DNA of 61,263 nt from CAYNLG01 sp964397995 (GCA_964397995.1 CAYNLG010000013.1:1-61263), one strand, 5' to 3'; positions 14,753 through 23,548 are shown, counted from the stretch's first letter. The notes: generated by a model from the sequence alone, not told the origin. Made by a program: numbers and translations.

Positions 14753-16174
14753 ATGCCCGTCCCCTGGACGCGCGACGCCTGGATGTGGATTACGCGGCAA
14801 GCCGTGGCCATCGAACGGCGCCAGGCCGCCGAAGAGGGCCGCGACCTCGCGACGGTCGAGGCCGAATTCGACGCCCTCGGCGCCGAGGCCCTGGACGATG
14901 ACCTCGCCCTGCAGCCGCGCGCCCGGGCGCTGCTGGAACGCGTCCAGAGCCTGCCGTTCCGTCCCGACGCCCCCCACGCGGAGCCGAACGACCCGGCCGG
15001 CATCCGTGCGGCGCGGCCGGGGGCCGGGCCGGACGTCGCGCCGCCGGAGTTGACCGACGAGGCGCTCCACGACCGGCTGTACGGGGCGTGGCTGGGGCGG
15101 TGCTGCGGGTGCCTGGCGGGGAAACCGGTCGAGGGCCGCCGCCGGGCGTCGATGGAGCGCATCCTCCGGGCTCAGGACCGCTGGCCGCTGGCCGACTACT
15201 GGCAGATGGCGGTCGACCCGGCGGTGGCGCGGGAGGAGAACTGGTTCGCGGACCGGCCGGAGGGCGCCCCGCCGCCGACCGTGGTCGAAGGCATCGAGGC
15301 GATGCCCGAGGACGATGACACGAACTACACGGCCGTCGGGTACGCGATCCTCAGGAAGCACGGGGCGGATTTCACGCCGGCGAACGTGGCCCAGTTCTGG
15401 CTGCGGCACCTGCCCTTCCTGCACGTCTGCACGGCCGAGCGGGTGGCGTACCAGAACCTGGCGACCATGGTGCCGCCCCCGGCGCCCGACGGGACCGTCG
15501 ACGGGCCGTTTTCGAGCGCCACGTGGTGCAACCCGTACCGGGAGTGGATCGGGGCCCAGATTCGGGCGGACTTCTTCGGGTGGGCGGCCCCGGGCGACCC
15601 GCAGCGGGCGGCCGAGTGGGCCTGGCGCGATGCCGCCATCAGCCACGTCCGCAACGGCCTCTACGGCGAGATGTGGGTGGCGGCGATGCTGGCGGCGGCG
15701 TGGGTGCTGGACGATCCGCGCGAGATCGTGCGTGCGGGCCTCGCGCAGATTCCCGCCCGCTGTCGCCTGGCCGAAGAATTGGAGCAGGTCCTGGCCTGGC
15801 ACCAGGAGGGGGGCCGCTACGAGGAGGTCCTGGACGCGGTCCACGCGCGGTGGGACGAGGCCGACCGCCACGACTGGTGCCACACGATCTCCAACGCCGC
15901 CATCGTCGCGGTGGGCCTGCTGTGGGGCGACCTGGACTGGGAGCGCAGCGTCTGCCGCGCGGTCACCTGTGCGTTCGACACCGACTGCAACGGGGCGACG
16001 GTCGGGTCGATCGTGGGCCTGGTGCTCGGGGCGGGGCGGATGCCCTCGAAGTGGATTTCGCCGATCCGCGACACGCTGCGCACCGGCATCCACGGGATGA
16101 CGGAGCTGAAGGTTTCGGAGGTGGCGGAGGCGTCGTGCGGCCTGGTGCGGTCGTTGCAGGGCGGCCAGGGGTGA
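14753..16174 (+). CDS. ADP-ribosylglycohydrolase family protein
   Basis: A 473-residue protein. After an N-terminal extension of about 100 residues comes the DraG-like domain, opening with LYGAWLGRCCGCLAGKPVEG. The dinuclear metal site is marked by MPEDDDTNYT in the middle and by FDTDCNGATVGSIVGLVLGA near the C-terminus. Family members remove ADP-ribose from proteins or small molecules; several planctomycete paralogues lack known substrates. The first acidic cluster and the final DTDCN are intact, so hydrolase activity is plausible. The ATG at 14753 is preceded by GGAGAAAGGA. It lies after a terminator, so it is probably transcribed separately from the sigma-like gene. Confidence 0.88.
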   Translation: MPVPWTRDAWMWITRQAVAIERRQAAEEGRDLATVEAEFDALGAEALDDDLALQPRARALLERVQSLPFRPDAPHAEPNDPAGIRAARPGAGPDVAPPELTDEALHDRLYGAWLGRCCGCLAGKPVEGRRRASMERILRAQDRWPLADYWQMAVDPAVAREENWFADRPEGAPPPTVVEGIEAMPEDDDTNYTAVGYAILRKHGADFTPANVAQFWLRHLPFLHVCTAERVAYQNLATMVPPPAPDGTVDGPFSSATWCNPYREWIGAQIRADFFGWAAPGDPQRAAEWAWRDAAISHVRNGLYGEMWVAAMLAAAWVLDDPREIVRAGLAQIPARCRLAEELEQVLAWHQEGGRYEEVLDAVHARWDEADRHDWCHTISNAAIVAVGLLWGDLDWERSVCRAVTCAFDTDCNGATVGSIVGLVLGAGRMPSKWISPIRDTLRTGIHGMTELKVSEVAEASCGLVRSLQGGQG

Positions 16175-16180
16175 TTGCAG

Positions 16181-16209
16181 TTGACACCGGGGCGGCGGGG
16201 GCCTAGTCT
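16181..16209 (+). promoter_or_regulatory. Promoter of kdsB-pyrG
   Basis: A perfect TTGACA (16181-16186), a 17-bp spacer and TAGTCT (16204-16209). Transcription should start near 16216, giving kdsB a leader of about 45 bases. Confidence 0.6.
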
Positions 16210-16259
16210 CAGGCCAAGCGGGCCGCGCGCGGCGGCCCGGGCCCGAAGCCCGCGTGCGC

Positions 16260-17000
16260 ATGAGCGTCCTCTGTGTCATCCCTGCCCGATATGGGTCGAA
16301 GCGCTTCCCGGGGAAGGCTCTCGCCTCGGAGACCGGCCGCCCCCTGATCCAGCACGTGTACGAGGTGGCCACCGGGGCGCGGCGCGTCGACCGGGTCGTC
16401 CTGGCGACCGACGACGCGCGGATTGCCGAGGCGGCGCGCGGCTTCGGGGCGCCCGTGGTGATGACGCGGCCGGACCATCCGTGCGGGACGAACCGGGCGG
16501 CGGAGGTGGCGGCGGGGGCGCCGGAGGCGCACCTCGTCATCAACCTCCAGGCCGACGAGCCCGAGTTCCCCCCGGCGCTGCTCGACCGCCTGGTCGAGGC
16601 CATGGAGGCCGACCCGGCGATCGAGGCCGCCACGCTGGCCGGGCCGCTTGGCGCGGGGGGGGCGGCCGACCCGAACGCCGTGAAGGTGGCGGTGGCGGCC
16701 ACGGGCGACGCCCTCTACTTTTCGCGGGCGGCCATCCCGTACGCCCGCGACGGCGAACCGGCCCGCCGGGCCCCGCTCCGGCTGCACCTCGGCGTCTACG
16801 GATACCGTGCGGCGGCGCTCGCGCGGTACGCGCGGCTGGCGCCCTCGCCGCTGGAACTGACGGAGCGGCTGGAGCAGCTCCGGTGGCTGGAACACGGCGG
16901 GCGGATGCGGGTGATTGTCACCGACCACGCCCCGCTCAGCATCGACACGCAAGAGGACTACGCGGCCTTCGTGAAACGGTGCCGTGGAGCCCTGACCTGA
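16260..17000 (+). CDS. kdsB: 3-deoxy-manno-octulosonate cytidylyltransferase (CMP-Kdo synthetase)
   Basis: This 246-residue enzyme transfers CMP from CTP to Kdo for lipopolysaccharide inner core synthesis in the cytoplasm. The nucleotide-binding N-terminus VLCVIPARYGSKRFPGKAL is diagnostic, followed by VVLATDD, CGTNRAAE and INLQADEPEF, with RAAIPYARD and HLGVYGYR in the C-terminal half. In the family the third segment usually reads SGTDR; here it is CGTNR. Length is normal. ATG 16260 is used; an in-frame GTG at 16254 is possible and the Shine-Dalgarno is weak. pyrG starts 10 bases downstream, so the CTP substrate and the CTP-using enzyme are made together. Its presence argues for an LPS-bearing outer membrane. 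Confidence 0.93.
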   Translation: MSVLCVIPARYGSKRFPGKALASETGRPLIQHVYEVATGARRVDRVVLATDDARIAEAARGFGAPVVMTRPDHPCGTNRAAEVAAGAPEAHLVINLQADEPEFPPALLDRLVEAMEADPAIEAATLAGPLGAGGAADPNAVKVAVAATGDALYFSRAAIPYARDGEPARRAPLRLHLGVYGYRAAALARYARLAPSPLELTERLEQLRWLEHGGRMRVIVTDHAPLSIDTQEDYAAFVKRCRGALT

Positions 17001-17010
17001 GAGGCCATTT

Positions 17011-18756
17011 ATGTCCGTCAACAAGCTGCTGGAGAGCGTCGCCGACCGCACCGAGGAAACCGAGTTCTACACCCCCATCCCGGACGGCTACCAGCGGGGG
17101 CGGACCAAGTACGTCATCGTCTTCGGAACGGTGATGAGCGGCCTCGGCAAGGGCATCTTCGCCTCGAGCCTCGCCAAGCTCCTCAAGGACAAGGGTCTGA
17201 CGGTCGCCCCGGTCAAGCTCGAGGGCTACCTGAACGTCGACTCCGGCACGCTCAACCCCTACCGCCACGGCGAGGTCTTCGTCCTCGACGACGGCATGGA
17301 ATGCGACATGGACCTGGGCACCTACGAACGCATCCTCGACCAGGACCTGACGCGCGACAACTTCACCACGAACGGCCAGATCTTCCGCGCGGTGCTCGAC
17401 CGCGAGCGGCGCGGCGAGTACCTGGGCCGGGACGTCCAGATGATCCCCCACGTGACGGGGGAGATCAAGGCGCGGCTGCGGCGGCTGGCCCACACGACCG
17501 GGGCGGACGTCGTCTTCGTCGAGATCGGTGGCACGGTGGGCGACTTCGAGAACGCCTACTACATCGAGGCCATGCGCGAGTTGGCCTACGAGGAGGGGGC
17601 CGGCAACGCCCTGTTCGTCGCCCTGACGTTCGTCCTGGAGCCGACCATCCTCGGCGAGCAGAAGTCCAAGGCCGCCCAGCTCGGCATCAAGCGGCTCCTG
17701 GAGGCCGGCATCCAGCCCCACATCATCGCCTGCCGCGCCGCCAACCCCGTCACCGAGAAGGTCCGCGAGAAGATCGCCATCTACACCAGCGTCCCCCTCT
17801 CGCGGGTCTACTCGATGCACGACGAGCCGTCGATCTACCTGATCCCCGGGCGCATGCGGGCCGAGCAGGTCGACCGGCAGGTCGTCCACCTGCTGAACCT
17901 GGTCGACCGGGTGAACCCGCGGGCCGAGGCGGCGGCGATGCGCCGCTGGGACGACTTCTGTCGCCGCATCCGCGAGCCTCGGCACGAGGTCACCATCGCC
18001 ATCACGGGCAAGTACGTGGCCCTGCGCGACAGCTACGCCAGCCTGATCAAGGCCCTGGAGCACGCGGGGGCGGCCCTGGACGCCCGCGTCGCCATCCGCT
18101 GGATCGACACGACCGACCTCGACGAGCGCGGGGCCGCCGACGCCCTCCGCGCGTGCGACGGCATGCTCGTGCCGGGCGGGTTCGGGACGCGCGGCACGGA
18201 GGGGAAGATCGCCTGCGTCCGGTACGCCCGCGAGCGGTTCCTGCCGTACTTGGGCCTGTGCTACGGGTTCCAGATGGCGGTGATTGAATACGCGCGGCAC
18301 GTGTGCGGGCTGGAGGGGGCGAACTCGACGGAGATCCAGGCCGACACGCCGCACCCCGTCATCGACCTGCTGCCCGAGCAGCTTCAGGTCCAGGACATGG
18401 GGGCGACGATGCGCCTGGGGGGCAAGGACGTGGAAATCAAGGCCGGGACGCTCGCGTCGAAGATGATGGACGGGGCCGCGACCGTGCGACTTCGTTTCCG
18501 TCACCGCTACGAGGTGAATCCCGGGTATATTGAGAAGCTGGAGTCGGGTGGCCTGGTCTTCTCCGGCAAGGCGCCGGGGCAGCCGATCATGCAGGTGCTG
18601 GAGTTGCCGGACCACCCGTACTTTGTGGCGACGCAGTCGCACCCGGAGTTCACGAGCCGGCCGCTGCGGCCCTCGCCGTTCTACCTGGGGCTGGTGGCGG
18701 CGGCCCTGGGCCGCAGCGCCGTCGGCCCGGCGGAGCCGGCCGAGGTGCGGGCCTGA
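17011..18756 (+). CDS. pyrG: CTP synthase, divergent form
   Basis: A 581-residue cytoplasmic enzyme that aminates UTP to CTP with glutamine and ATP. The N-terminal synthetase domain has TKYVIVFGTVMSGLGKGI, where the usual GGVVSSLGKG loop is changed, and KLEGYLNVDSGTLNPYRHGEVFVLDDGMECDMDLGTYER, a variant of the standard [38 protein letters not shown]. The C-terminal glutaminase has nucleophile Cys417 in GLCYGFQ (usual GICLGMQ) and HPEF near the end. Key residues are conserved, so it should be active, but several near-invariant positions differ. It sits directly after kdsB and is followed at 10 bases by the DUF1844 gene. Confidence 0.93.
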   Translation: MSVNKLLESVADRTEETEFYTPIPDGYQRGRTKYVIVFGTVMSGLGKGIFASSLAKLLKDKGLTVAPVKLEGYLNVDSGTLNPYRHGEVFVLDDGMECDMDLGTYERILDQDLTRDNFTTNGQIFRAVLDRERRGEYLGRDVQMIPHVTGEIKARLRRLAHTTGADVVFVEIGGTVGDFENAYYIEAMRELAYEEGAGNALFVALTFVLEPTILGEQKSKAAQLGIKRLLEAGIQPHIIACRAANPVTEKVREKIAIYTSVPLSRVYSMHDEPSIYLIPGRMRAEQVDRQVVHLLNLVDRVNPRAEAAAMRRWDDFCRRIREPRHEVTIAITGKYVALRDSYASLIKALEHAGAALDARVAIRWIDTTDLDERGAADALRACDGMLVPGGFGTRGTEGKIACVRYARERFLPYLGLCYGFQMAVIEYARHVCGLEGANSTEIQADTPHPVIDLLPEQLQVQDMGATMRLGGKDVEIKAGTLASKMMDGAATVRLRFRHRYEVNPGYIEKLESGGLVFSGKAPGQPIMQVLELPDHPYFVATQSHPEFTSRPLRPSPFYLGLVAAALGRSAVGPAEPAEVRA

Positions 18757-18766
18757 GGAGGATCCG

Positions 18767-19213
18767 ATGGCAGACGAGACGCCGCCCCCCGAGGGCGACA
18801 AGACGATCCACGTCGACGCCGACTGGAAACGCGAGGCGCAGGCCGAGAAGGAACGCCTCGCCCGCCAGGCCGAAGAGGCCCGCGCCGCCGGCGCCGCGGG
18901 CGGGGCGCCGGGCGCGGCCGGCGGGGCGGCGGGCGCGGCCGCGGGCGCCGCGGGCGATGAGGGGGAGTTGCCCCCGGCCGACTTCCTGGGCCTCGTCAAC
19001 ATGCTCGCCACCCAGGCCCTGGTCTTCATGAGCGACCAGCGGCACCCCCAGACCGGCCAGAGCATGCAGCGGCTGGACCTCGCGAAGTACCACGTCGACC
19101 TGCTCGGGGTGCTGGAGGAGAAGACGCGCGGCAAGCTGACGCCCGAGGAGCAGACGACCCTGGACAACGTCCTGTACGAGCTGCGGATGGCGTACGTGTC
19201 GGCCGCGGGCTGA
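18767..19213 (+). CDS. DUF1844 domain protein
   Basis: A 148-residue cytoplasmic protein. The first 35 residues are charged, followed by a low-complexity Ala/Gly linker (roughly residues 40-62, encoded by GC-only repeats at 18880-18955). The C-terminal DUF1844 domain opens with LPPADFLGLVNMLATQALVFMSDQ and ends with LTPEEQTTLDNVLYELRMAYV. The family is common in planctomycetes and acidobacteria, with no established role. GAGGAGG (18755-18761) precedes the ATG, and it follows pyrG closely, so it belongs to the kdsB-pyrG operon. Confidence 0.88.
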   Translation: MADETPPPEGDKTIHVDADWKREAQAEKERLARQAEEARAAGAAGGAPGAAGGAAGAAAGAAGDEGELPPADFLGLVNMLATQALVFMSDQRHPQTGQSMQRLDLAKYHVDLLGVLEEKTRGKLTPEEQTTLDNVLYELRMAYVSAAG

Positions 19214-19256
19214 GCGGGCCGAGCGGGGCGCCGCGCGCGGCAGGAGGGCTGCAGCG

Positions 19257-20084
19257 ATGACGGCAAGGCGGAGACTGGCGGTGCTGGCGGCGCTCGTCCT
19301 GCTGCCGGCGGCGATGGGCGGCTGCACGACGGTGGCGGCCACCGGGCAGCGCGAGTTCATCGTGCTCTCCTGGGACCAGGAGATCGAGCTCGGCCGCGAG
19401 GCGGCGCCCGAACTGGAGCAGGAGTTCGGCGGACCGCTCGACGACCTGGCGGTCCAGGCCTACGTCCGCACGGTCGGCCAGCGCGTGGCCGCCTCCAGCC
19501 ACCACCCGGACCTCCCGTACACCTTCACGGCGCTCGACAGCGACGTCATCAACGCGTTCGCCCTGCCGGGCGGGGCGGTGTACATCACGCGCGGCCTGCT
19601 GAAGGAGATGACGAGCGAGGGCGAGTTGGCGGCCGTGCTGGGCCACGAGGTGGCGCACGTGAACGCGCGGCACTCGAGCCAGCAGATCAGCCGGCAGATG
19701 GGCCTGCAGATGGTGATCACGGCGGCGGCCATCGCCGCCGGAGGCGGGGAGGGCGGCCTCTCGGGCAGCCAGGCCGAGACGCTGGCCAAGGTCGTCGGCA
19801 GCCTGATCTCTCTGAAGTACAGCCGCGGCGCCGAGAGCGAGGCCGACCGCATCGGCCTCGACTACATGGCCGCCGCCGGCTACCACCCCGACGAGATGAT
19901 CGACCTCCTGACCGTCTTCGTCGAGATGGAGGGGCGCGGCCGGCCGCCCGAGTTCCTCAGCACGCACCCCAACCCCAACAACCGGGTCGGGGTCATCCGG
20001 CAACGCATCGCCGAGAAATACCCGGACCGCGGCGGCCGCGTGGCCGAACAGGAGTACCAACGCCAGGTCCTCGGTCGCCTCTGA
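19257..20084 (+). CDS. M48 family zinc metalloprotease, lipoprotein
   Basis: A 275-residue protein with a signal peptide ending at Cys23 (AAMGGC), so probably a lipid-anchored periplasmic peptidase. The catalytic motif HEVAH lies in AVLGHEVAHVNARHSSQ, and the third zinc ligand is in RGAESEADRIGLDYM. The N-terminal part (EIELGREAAPELEQEFGG, INAFALPGGAVYITRGLL) is typical of BepA/LoiP-type M48 proteases, which process or clear outer-membrane proteins. It lacks the TPR domain of BepA, so it resembles the shorter LoiP. It precedes the PAP2 gene by 44 bases on the same strand. Confidence 0.9.
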   Translation: MTARRRLAVLAALVLLPAAMGGCTTVAATGQREFIVLSWDQEIELGREAAPELEQEFGGPLDDLAVQAYVRTVGQRVAASSHHPDLPYTFTALDSDVINAFALPGGAVYITRGLLKEMTSEGELAAVLGHEVAHVNARHSSQQISRQMGLQMVITAAAIAAGGGEGGLSGSQAETLAKVVGSLISLKYSRGAESEADRIGLDYMAAAGYHPDEMIDLLTVFVEMEGRGRPPEFLSTHPNPNNRVGVIRQRIAEKYPDRGGRVAEQEYQRQVLGRL

Positions 20085-20128
20085 TGTCCCGGGTGGACCG
20101 GCGGAACCGTTCAGCCGAAAGGAAGCCT

Positions 20129-21055
20129 ATGCGCAGGTGGGCGTGCCTCGTACTGGCGGGTCTCGTGACGGCCGTCGCCGGGTGCGGCCTGGAGAGCGGC
20201 CGCGTCCGACGCGAAACCGACCGCACGATCCGCGCCCTGGAGGCCCGCCAAGTGCTCCACGCCGGCGGCGGCGCGGAGCCGGGCACGCCCGGAGAGACGC
20301 CGGCAGCCCCGCGGGGGAAGGCGGCCGCCGCGAAGCCGCAAGGCGCGCCGCTGGAGAGCCCGCGCCGCTCCTTCGCCCGGACGGCCTGGGAGGACCTCAA
20401 GGCCTCCCCCGCCGCCCTCTGGGACGGCACGAAGAAGAGCTTTGGCGACCCGGTCAACCTGGCCGGCCTGGGCCTCGCCTTCGGGGTCGACCGGATCGTG
20501 CGGCACAACGTGGACGAGCGGGTGCGCGACCACCTGAGGGACAACGATACGAGCCTGGCCGAGACCGACGACTTCGGGACCATCATCGGCAACCCGGCCC
20601 TGCACTTCGGCATTGCGGGGGCGTGGTACGCGGTCGCGGTGGACCGGGGCGACCCGGCCGGGCGCGCCAAGAGCAAGGTGATGATCGAGGCCCTGGCCAT
20701 CAACGGCATGAGCACGATGCTCCTGAAGGTCTCGATGGGGGACAAGACGCCGAACGGGGAGCGGTGGGGCTGGCCCTCCGGGCACACGTCCTCGAGCGTC
20801 TGCTTCGCGTCGGTCATGCACGAGTTCTACGGGCTGGGGGCGGCCCTGCCGCTCTACGCCCTCGCGGGCTACTCGGCCGCCACCCGCGCCGAGGACCGCG
20901 AGCACGACGTCTCGGACCTGGTCTTCGGGGCGGCCCTGGGGTGGGTGGTTGGTCACAGCGTGGCTAAGGGCGGGCCGCCCGAGGTGGCCGGGTTCCAGGT
21001 CGTGCCCTACGCCAGCCGCGACGCGGGAGGGGTCCTCTTTGTCAAGCAGTTCTGA
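20129..21055 (+). CDS. PAP2 family phosphatase lipoprotein
   Basis: A 308-residue protein starting with a lipobox signal (VTAVAGC, Cys19). After an Ala/Pro-rich linker (to about residue 75) comes a PAP2 phosphatase domain. The three signature regions are KVSMGDKTPNG (phosphate-binding Lys), WPSGHTSSSV (catalytic PSGH) and ATRAEDREHDVSDLVFG, in which His and Asp match SRxxxxxxHxxxD with Thr for Ser. Such enzymes dephosphorylate lipid or polyprenyl phosphates. AAAGGAAG lies before the ATG at 20129; an in-frame start at 20084 would add residues ahead of the signal peptide. The next gene starts within its last codons. Confidence 0.85.
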   Translation: MRRWACLVLAGLVTAVAGCGLESGRVRRETDRTIRALEARQVLHAGGGAEPGTPGETPAAPRGKAAAAKPQGAPLESPRRSFARTAWEDLKASPAALWDGTKKSFGDPVNLAGLGLAFGVDRIVRHNVDERVRDHLRDNDTSLAETDDFGTIIGNPALHFGIAGAWYAVAVDRGDPAGRAKSKVMIEALAINGMSTMLLKVSMGDKTPNGERWGWPSGHTSSSVCFASVMHEFYGLGAALPLYALAGYSAATRAEDREHDVSDLVFGAALGWVVGHSVAKGGPPEVAGFQVVPYASRDAGGVLFVKQF

Positions 21056-22622
21056 CCCCGCCGGCCGGGCCGCCCGCGCGGCGCGGCCTCTTGCCTGCCT
21101 GATCCTGCTCGCGGCCGTGGCCGCCGGGCTCGGCGGTTGCGCCGGCGAAGGCGCCCCGCCGCCCGCGGACCGGCTCCTGGCCGCCGGAAACGCCCGCAAC
21201 CTCTACGTGGCCGCGACCCGGCCCGTTGCCGGGCGCCCCGGCTTCCGCTACTGGCACCGCGACGCCACCGGCGCGTGGTACCGCCCGGGGGACGCGGTCG
21301 GCAGCCCGCATGCGGGGGCGGCCTACCGGGAACGGTGGCTTGTGCTCCTGGAGACGGGCCGCTATGGCCTGTTCGGCCCCACCGGGGAGGCGCCGGCCGA
21401 GGTTCGGCCGGCGCCCGCGCCGAGCTGGGCGCCGCCGTTTGCGGTGGCGGCCGAAGGCCTGCGCGTCGACGCCTTCGGCTGGGACGCCGCCGGCGACCCG
21501 CTCCACGCCCGCTTCGACGGGTCCGCCTGGCGGGTCGACCGCGTCGGGGCGGTGCTCCAGAAGGACGAGGTGTTGGCCCCGGCGGCGGCGTACTACGCCG
21601 GGCGCGTCTACCTCGTGTGGCGCGAGCCGTACGAGCCGTTGCCGGGCGGCGGCCCGACCTTCCGCCTGCGGTTCCGGTACCGCGAGGACGGCGGCGAGGC
21701 CTGGCAGGGCGGGCCGTCGCGCCTCGTCGTCGGCGACGGGCCGTACCTGGCGGCCACGGACGACCGCATGGCGTGCCTCTACCGGCAGCCGGGCGGCGAG
21801 GCGGCCCCCGGCCCGTGGGCCCTGGCCGTCTACGAAACCGCCGACGAGGACTTCCACGAGGTGGGCCCGCTGAAGGGCGACCTGCCGGCGGGGCCGCTGG
21901 CCCTGGCCCGGTGGCGCGACGGGTTCGTCTTGGCGGGCCGGGCCGACGGGCGTCCGGCCGTAGCGGCGCTCGACATCGAGACCGCCGAGGCCGGCGTCTT
22001 CGAGCCGGTGCCCGCCGCCGCGGCCGACGCCGAGGCCGAACCGCTCTGGCTCTCCGTCCTCACGATGGCCGCGTTCATGGGCTTCGCGCTGCTCCTGGTC
22101 TGGCACGGGCGCGCGGCCCGGGAGCGGGCGGGGCGGATGGTCCAGGCGCCCGTCGCCGAGGGCCTGGAGCAGGCGCCGCTGGTGCGCCGCGCGGCCGCGC
22201 TCGTCATCGACATGGTGCTGGTCTCGCTCGCGATGGTGCCGGCCTTGATGGTGACGGCGCCCGACGTGGTCGCACGCTTGGCCGACTGGCGGGGCGAACG
22301 GAGTTGGGAGACCGTGGTGGTCCACCTGGTCGGCACCGGCATCCTGATCGTTTACACCACGGTGGCCGAGGGTCTGGTCGGGCGGACCGTCGGCAAGGCG
22401 CTGCTGCGGATGGAGGTCCGCACGGTGACGGGGCGGCCCATCGGCTGGGGCAGGGCGGTTGGCCGCAACGTCATGCGCTTCGTCGACGAGTTCCCGGGCT
22501 TCTACCTGATCGGGATGCTGTCGATTCTGATCGGCCCGCTCCGCCAGGGCGTGGGCGACCGGCTCGCCCACACGGTGGTGGTGATGCGTCCCCGTGGCGG
22601 CACGGAGCCGCGCGAGACGTAG
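21039..22622 (+). CDS. RDD-family membrane protein with exported N-terminal domain
   Basis: A 527-residue protein. The N-terminus is a lipoprotein signal (AAVAAGLGGC), followed by about 300 extracytoplasmic residues with repeated beta-propeller-like strands (FRYWHRDATGAWYRPGD, RVYLVWREPYEPL). A transmembrane helix (LWLSVLTMAAFMGFALLLVW) leads to an RDD domain: APLVRRAAALVIDMVLV, GRTVGKALLRMEV and GDRLAHTVVV, with two or three more membrane helices. RDD proteins are often ion exchangers or membrane adaptors; the function here is unknown. The TTG start at 21039 is chosen because GGGAGGGG lies 6 bases upstream; it overlaps the PAP2 gene by 17 bases. Confidence 0.78.
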   Translation: MSSSSDPAGRAARAARPLACLILLAAVAAGLGGCAGEGAPPPADRLLAAGNARNLYVAATRPVAGRPGFRYWHRDATGAWYRPGDAVGSPHAGAAYRERWLVLLETGRYGLFGPTGEAPAEVRPAPAPSWAPPFAVAAEGLRVDAFGWDAAGDPLHARFDGSAWRVDRVGAVLQKDEVLAPAAAYYAGRVYLVWREPYEPLPGGGPTFRLRFRYREDGGEAWQGGPSRLVVGDGPYLAATDDRMACLYRQPGGEAAPGPWALAVYETADEDFHEVGPLKGDLPAGPLALARWRDGFVLAGRADGRPAVAALDIETAEAGVFEPVPAAAADAEAEPLWLSVLTMAAFMGFALLLVWHGRAARERAGRMVQAPVAEGLEQAPLVRRAAALVIDMVLVSLAMVPALMVTAPDVVARLADWRGERSWETVVVHLVGTGILIVYTTVAEGLVGRTVGKALLRMEVRTVTGRPIGWGRAVGRNVMRFVDEFPGFYLIGMLSILIGPLRQGVGDRLAHTVVVMRPRGGTEPRET

Positions 22623-22945
22623 CGCGGACGGGTCGGCGGCGCTTCCCGCGGTCCCACTCGTCCGCCTGCCATCTCCACGCCGGTGCCTCCGGGCAGAGGT
22701 GCGCCGGCGTGCGCCCGCGGACCCCTTCGGCGCCCCACTCCCCCCCACCGGATTTCGCGAAAATCGGCAAAAAATCTTCGTCTTGTGGTCGGCCCCCAAG
22801 ATGTTGTGGTTCCCCCTTTTCTCAAAACACCATGTAGGTTGCCTAACTTCCCCAGAATCACGCGCCAGATAGGGTTTGCGCTTGACCGGGGCGCATTAGT
22901 GGGTTAAGGTGGTTGCGTTGGTAGTCGATAGTAGCCCTTGGTGGG
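22623..22945. other. Intergenic region upstream of mraZ
   Basis: No gene is seen. The central part (22756-22830) is A+T-rich for this genome and includes runs such as CAAAAAATCTTCG and CCTTTTCTC. The dcw promoter and MraZ-box-like repeats lie at its right end and are annotated separately. Confidence 0.5.
22882..22910 (+). promoter_or_regulatory. Promoter of the dcw cluster
   Basis: TTGACC (22882-22887), a 17-bp spacer and TAAGGT (22905-22910). It is the only good promoter found upstream of mraZ and probably drives most of the 16-kb cell-wall and division cluster. Confidence 0.5.
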
Positions 22946-22956
22946 ATGAAGTGGGG
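22899..22956 (+). promoter_or_regulatory. MraZ-box-like direct repeats
   Basis: MraZ of other bacteria binds TGGG repeats spaced 10 bp apart upstream of its own gene. Here GTGGGT (22899) is followed exactly 10 bp later by GTGGTT (22909), and GTGGGA (22941) is followed 10 bp later by GTGGGG (22951). The first pair overlaps the -10 region and the second overlaps the possible start codon of mraZ, positions suited to autorepression. Confidence 0.5.
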
Positions 22957-23503
22957 ACGCCGAGTGGCATCAAGCGAACCATTCACGGGTGAGTTCCGGC
23001 ACGCCATCGACGGCAAAGGCCGGGTCACCATCCCCCAGAAGCTCCGCGAGCAGATCCAACCCCGCGAGCAAGGCTACGTCTTCTACGTCGACGCCGGCTA
23101 TGACCGGACGCTGCGGCTCTTCACGGCCGAGATGTACCGGCGGCAGAAGGCGGCGCTGTGGAAGGCGCCGGACACCGACCCGCGGGTGCGGACGCTGCAG
23201 CGGCTGACGTTCGGCGAGGCCGACCGGGTCGAGGTCGACAAGATGAACCGCGTGCTGCTGCCCGAGCGGCTGCTGAAGCTCGCGGATATCTCGACAAACG
23301 TCGTCATCCTCGGCGTGGGCGACCACATCGAGATCTGGGACGAGGCCCGCTGGGACGCCTGGCTCAAGGAGGCGTATGCTCAGCGGGACGCGCTGGCCGA
23401 CGAAGTCGGCCGCGCCATGGCCGAGGCCGACGCCGCCCAACGCGACCGGGATCGCGGGCGGCGGTCGGAGCCCGGCCCGGCCCCGAGCGGGCCGTCACTT
23501 TGA
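22946..23503 (+). CDS. mraZ: Transcriptional regulator MraZ
   Basis: A 185-residue protein with two SpoVT-AbrB-like repeats. The first shows FTGEFRHAIDGKGRVTIPQKLREQI and the second DRVEVDKMNRVLLPERLLKLADI, the paired DxxGR / DxxNR signatures of MraZ, which binds DNA as a ring-shaped oligomer and controls the dcw cluster. It is longer than the usual 140-150 residues owing to a charged C-terminal tail (DAAQRDRDRGRRSEP). The start is uncertain: ATG 22946 overlaps a box-like repeat, while GTG 22964 would leave the repeats in the leader and begin just before the conserved domain. It heads the cluster. Confidence 0.92.
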   Translation: MKWGRRVASSEPFTGEFRHAIDGKGRVTIPQKLREQIQPREQGYVFYVDAGYDRTLRLFTAEMYRRQKAALWKAPDTDPRVRTLQRLTFGEADRVEVDKMNRVLLPERLLKLADISTNVVILGVGDHIEIWDEARWDAWLKEAYAQRDALADEVGRAMAEADAAQRDRDRGRRSEPGPAPSGPSL

Positions 23504-23548
23504 CCCCCTTGGGGGTCGCCCGGGGTGGTTCCCCCAACCCCCCGGGCG
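23502..23548 (+). terminator. Two tandem hairpins after mraZ
   Basis: GACCCCC-TT-GGGGGTC (23502-23517) starts inside the mraZ stop codon. It is followed at once by CGCCCGGGG (23517-23525) pairing with CCCCGGGCG (23540-23548). There is no T tract. These could attenuate read-through from mraZ into the rest of the cluster or protect the mraZ mRNA end. Confidence 0.4.
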
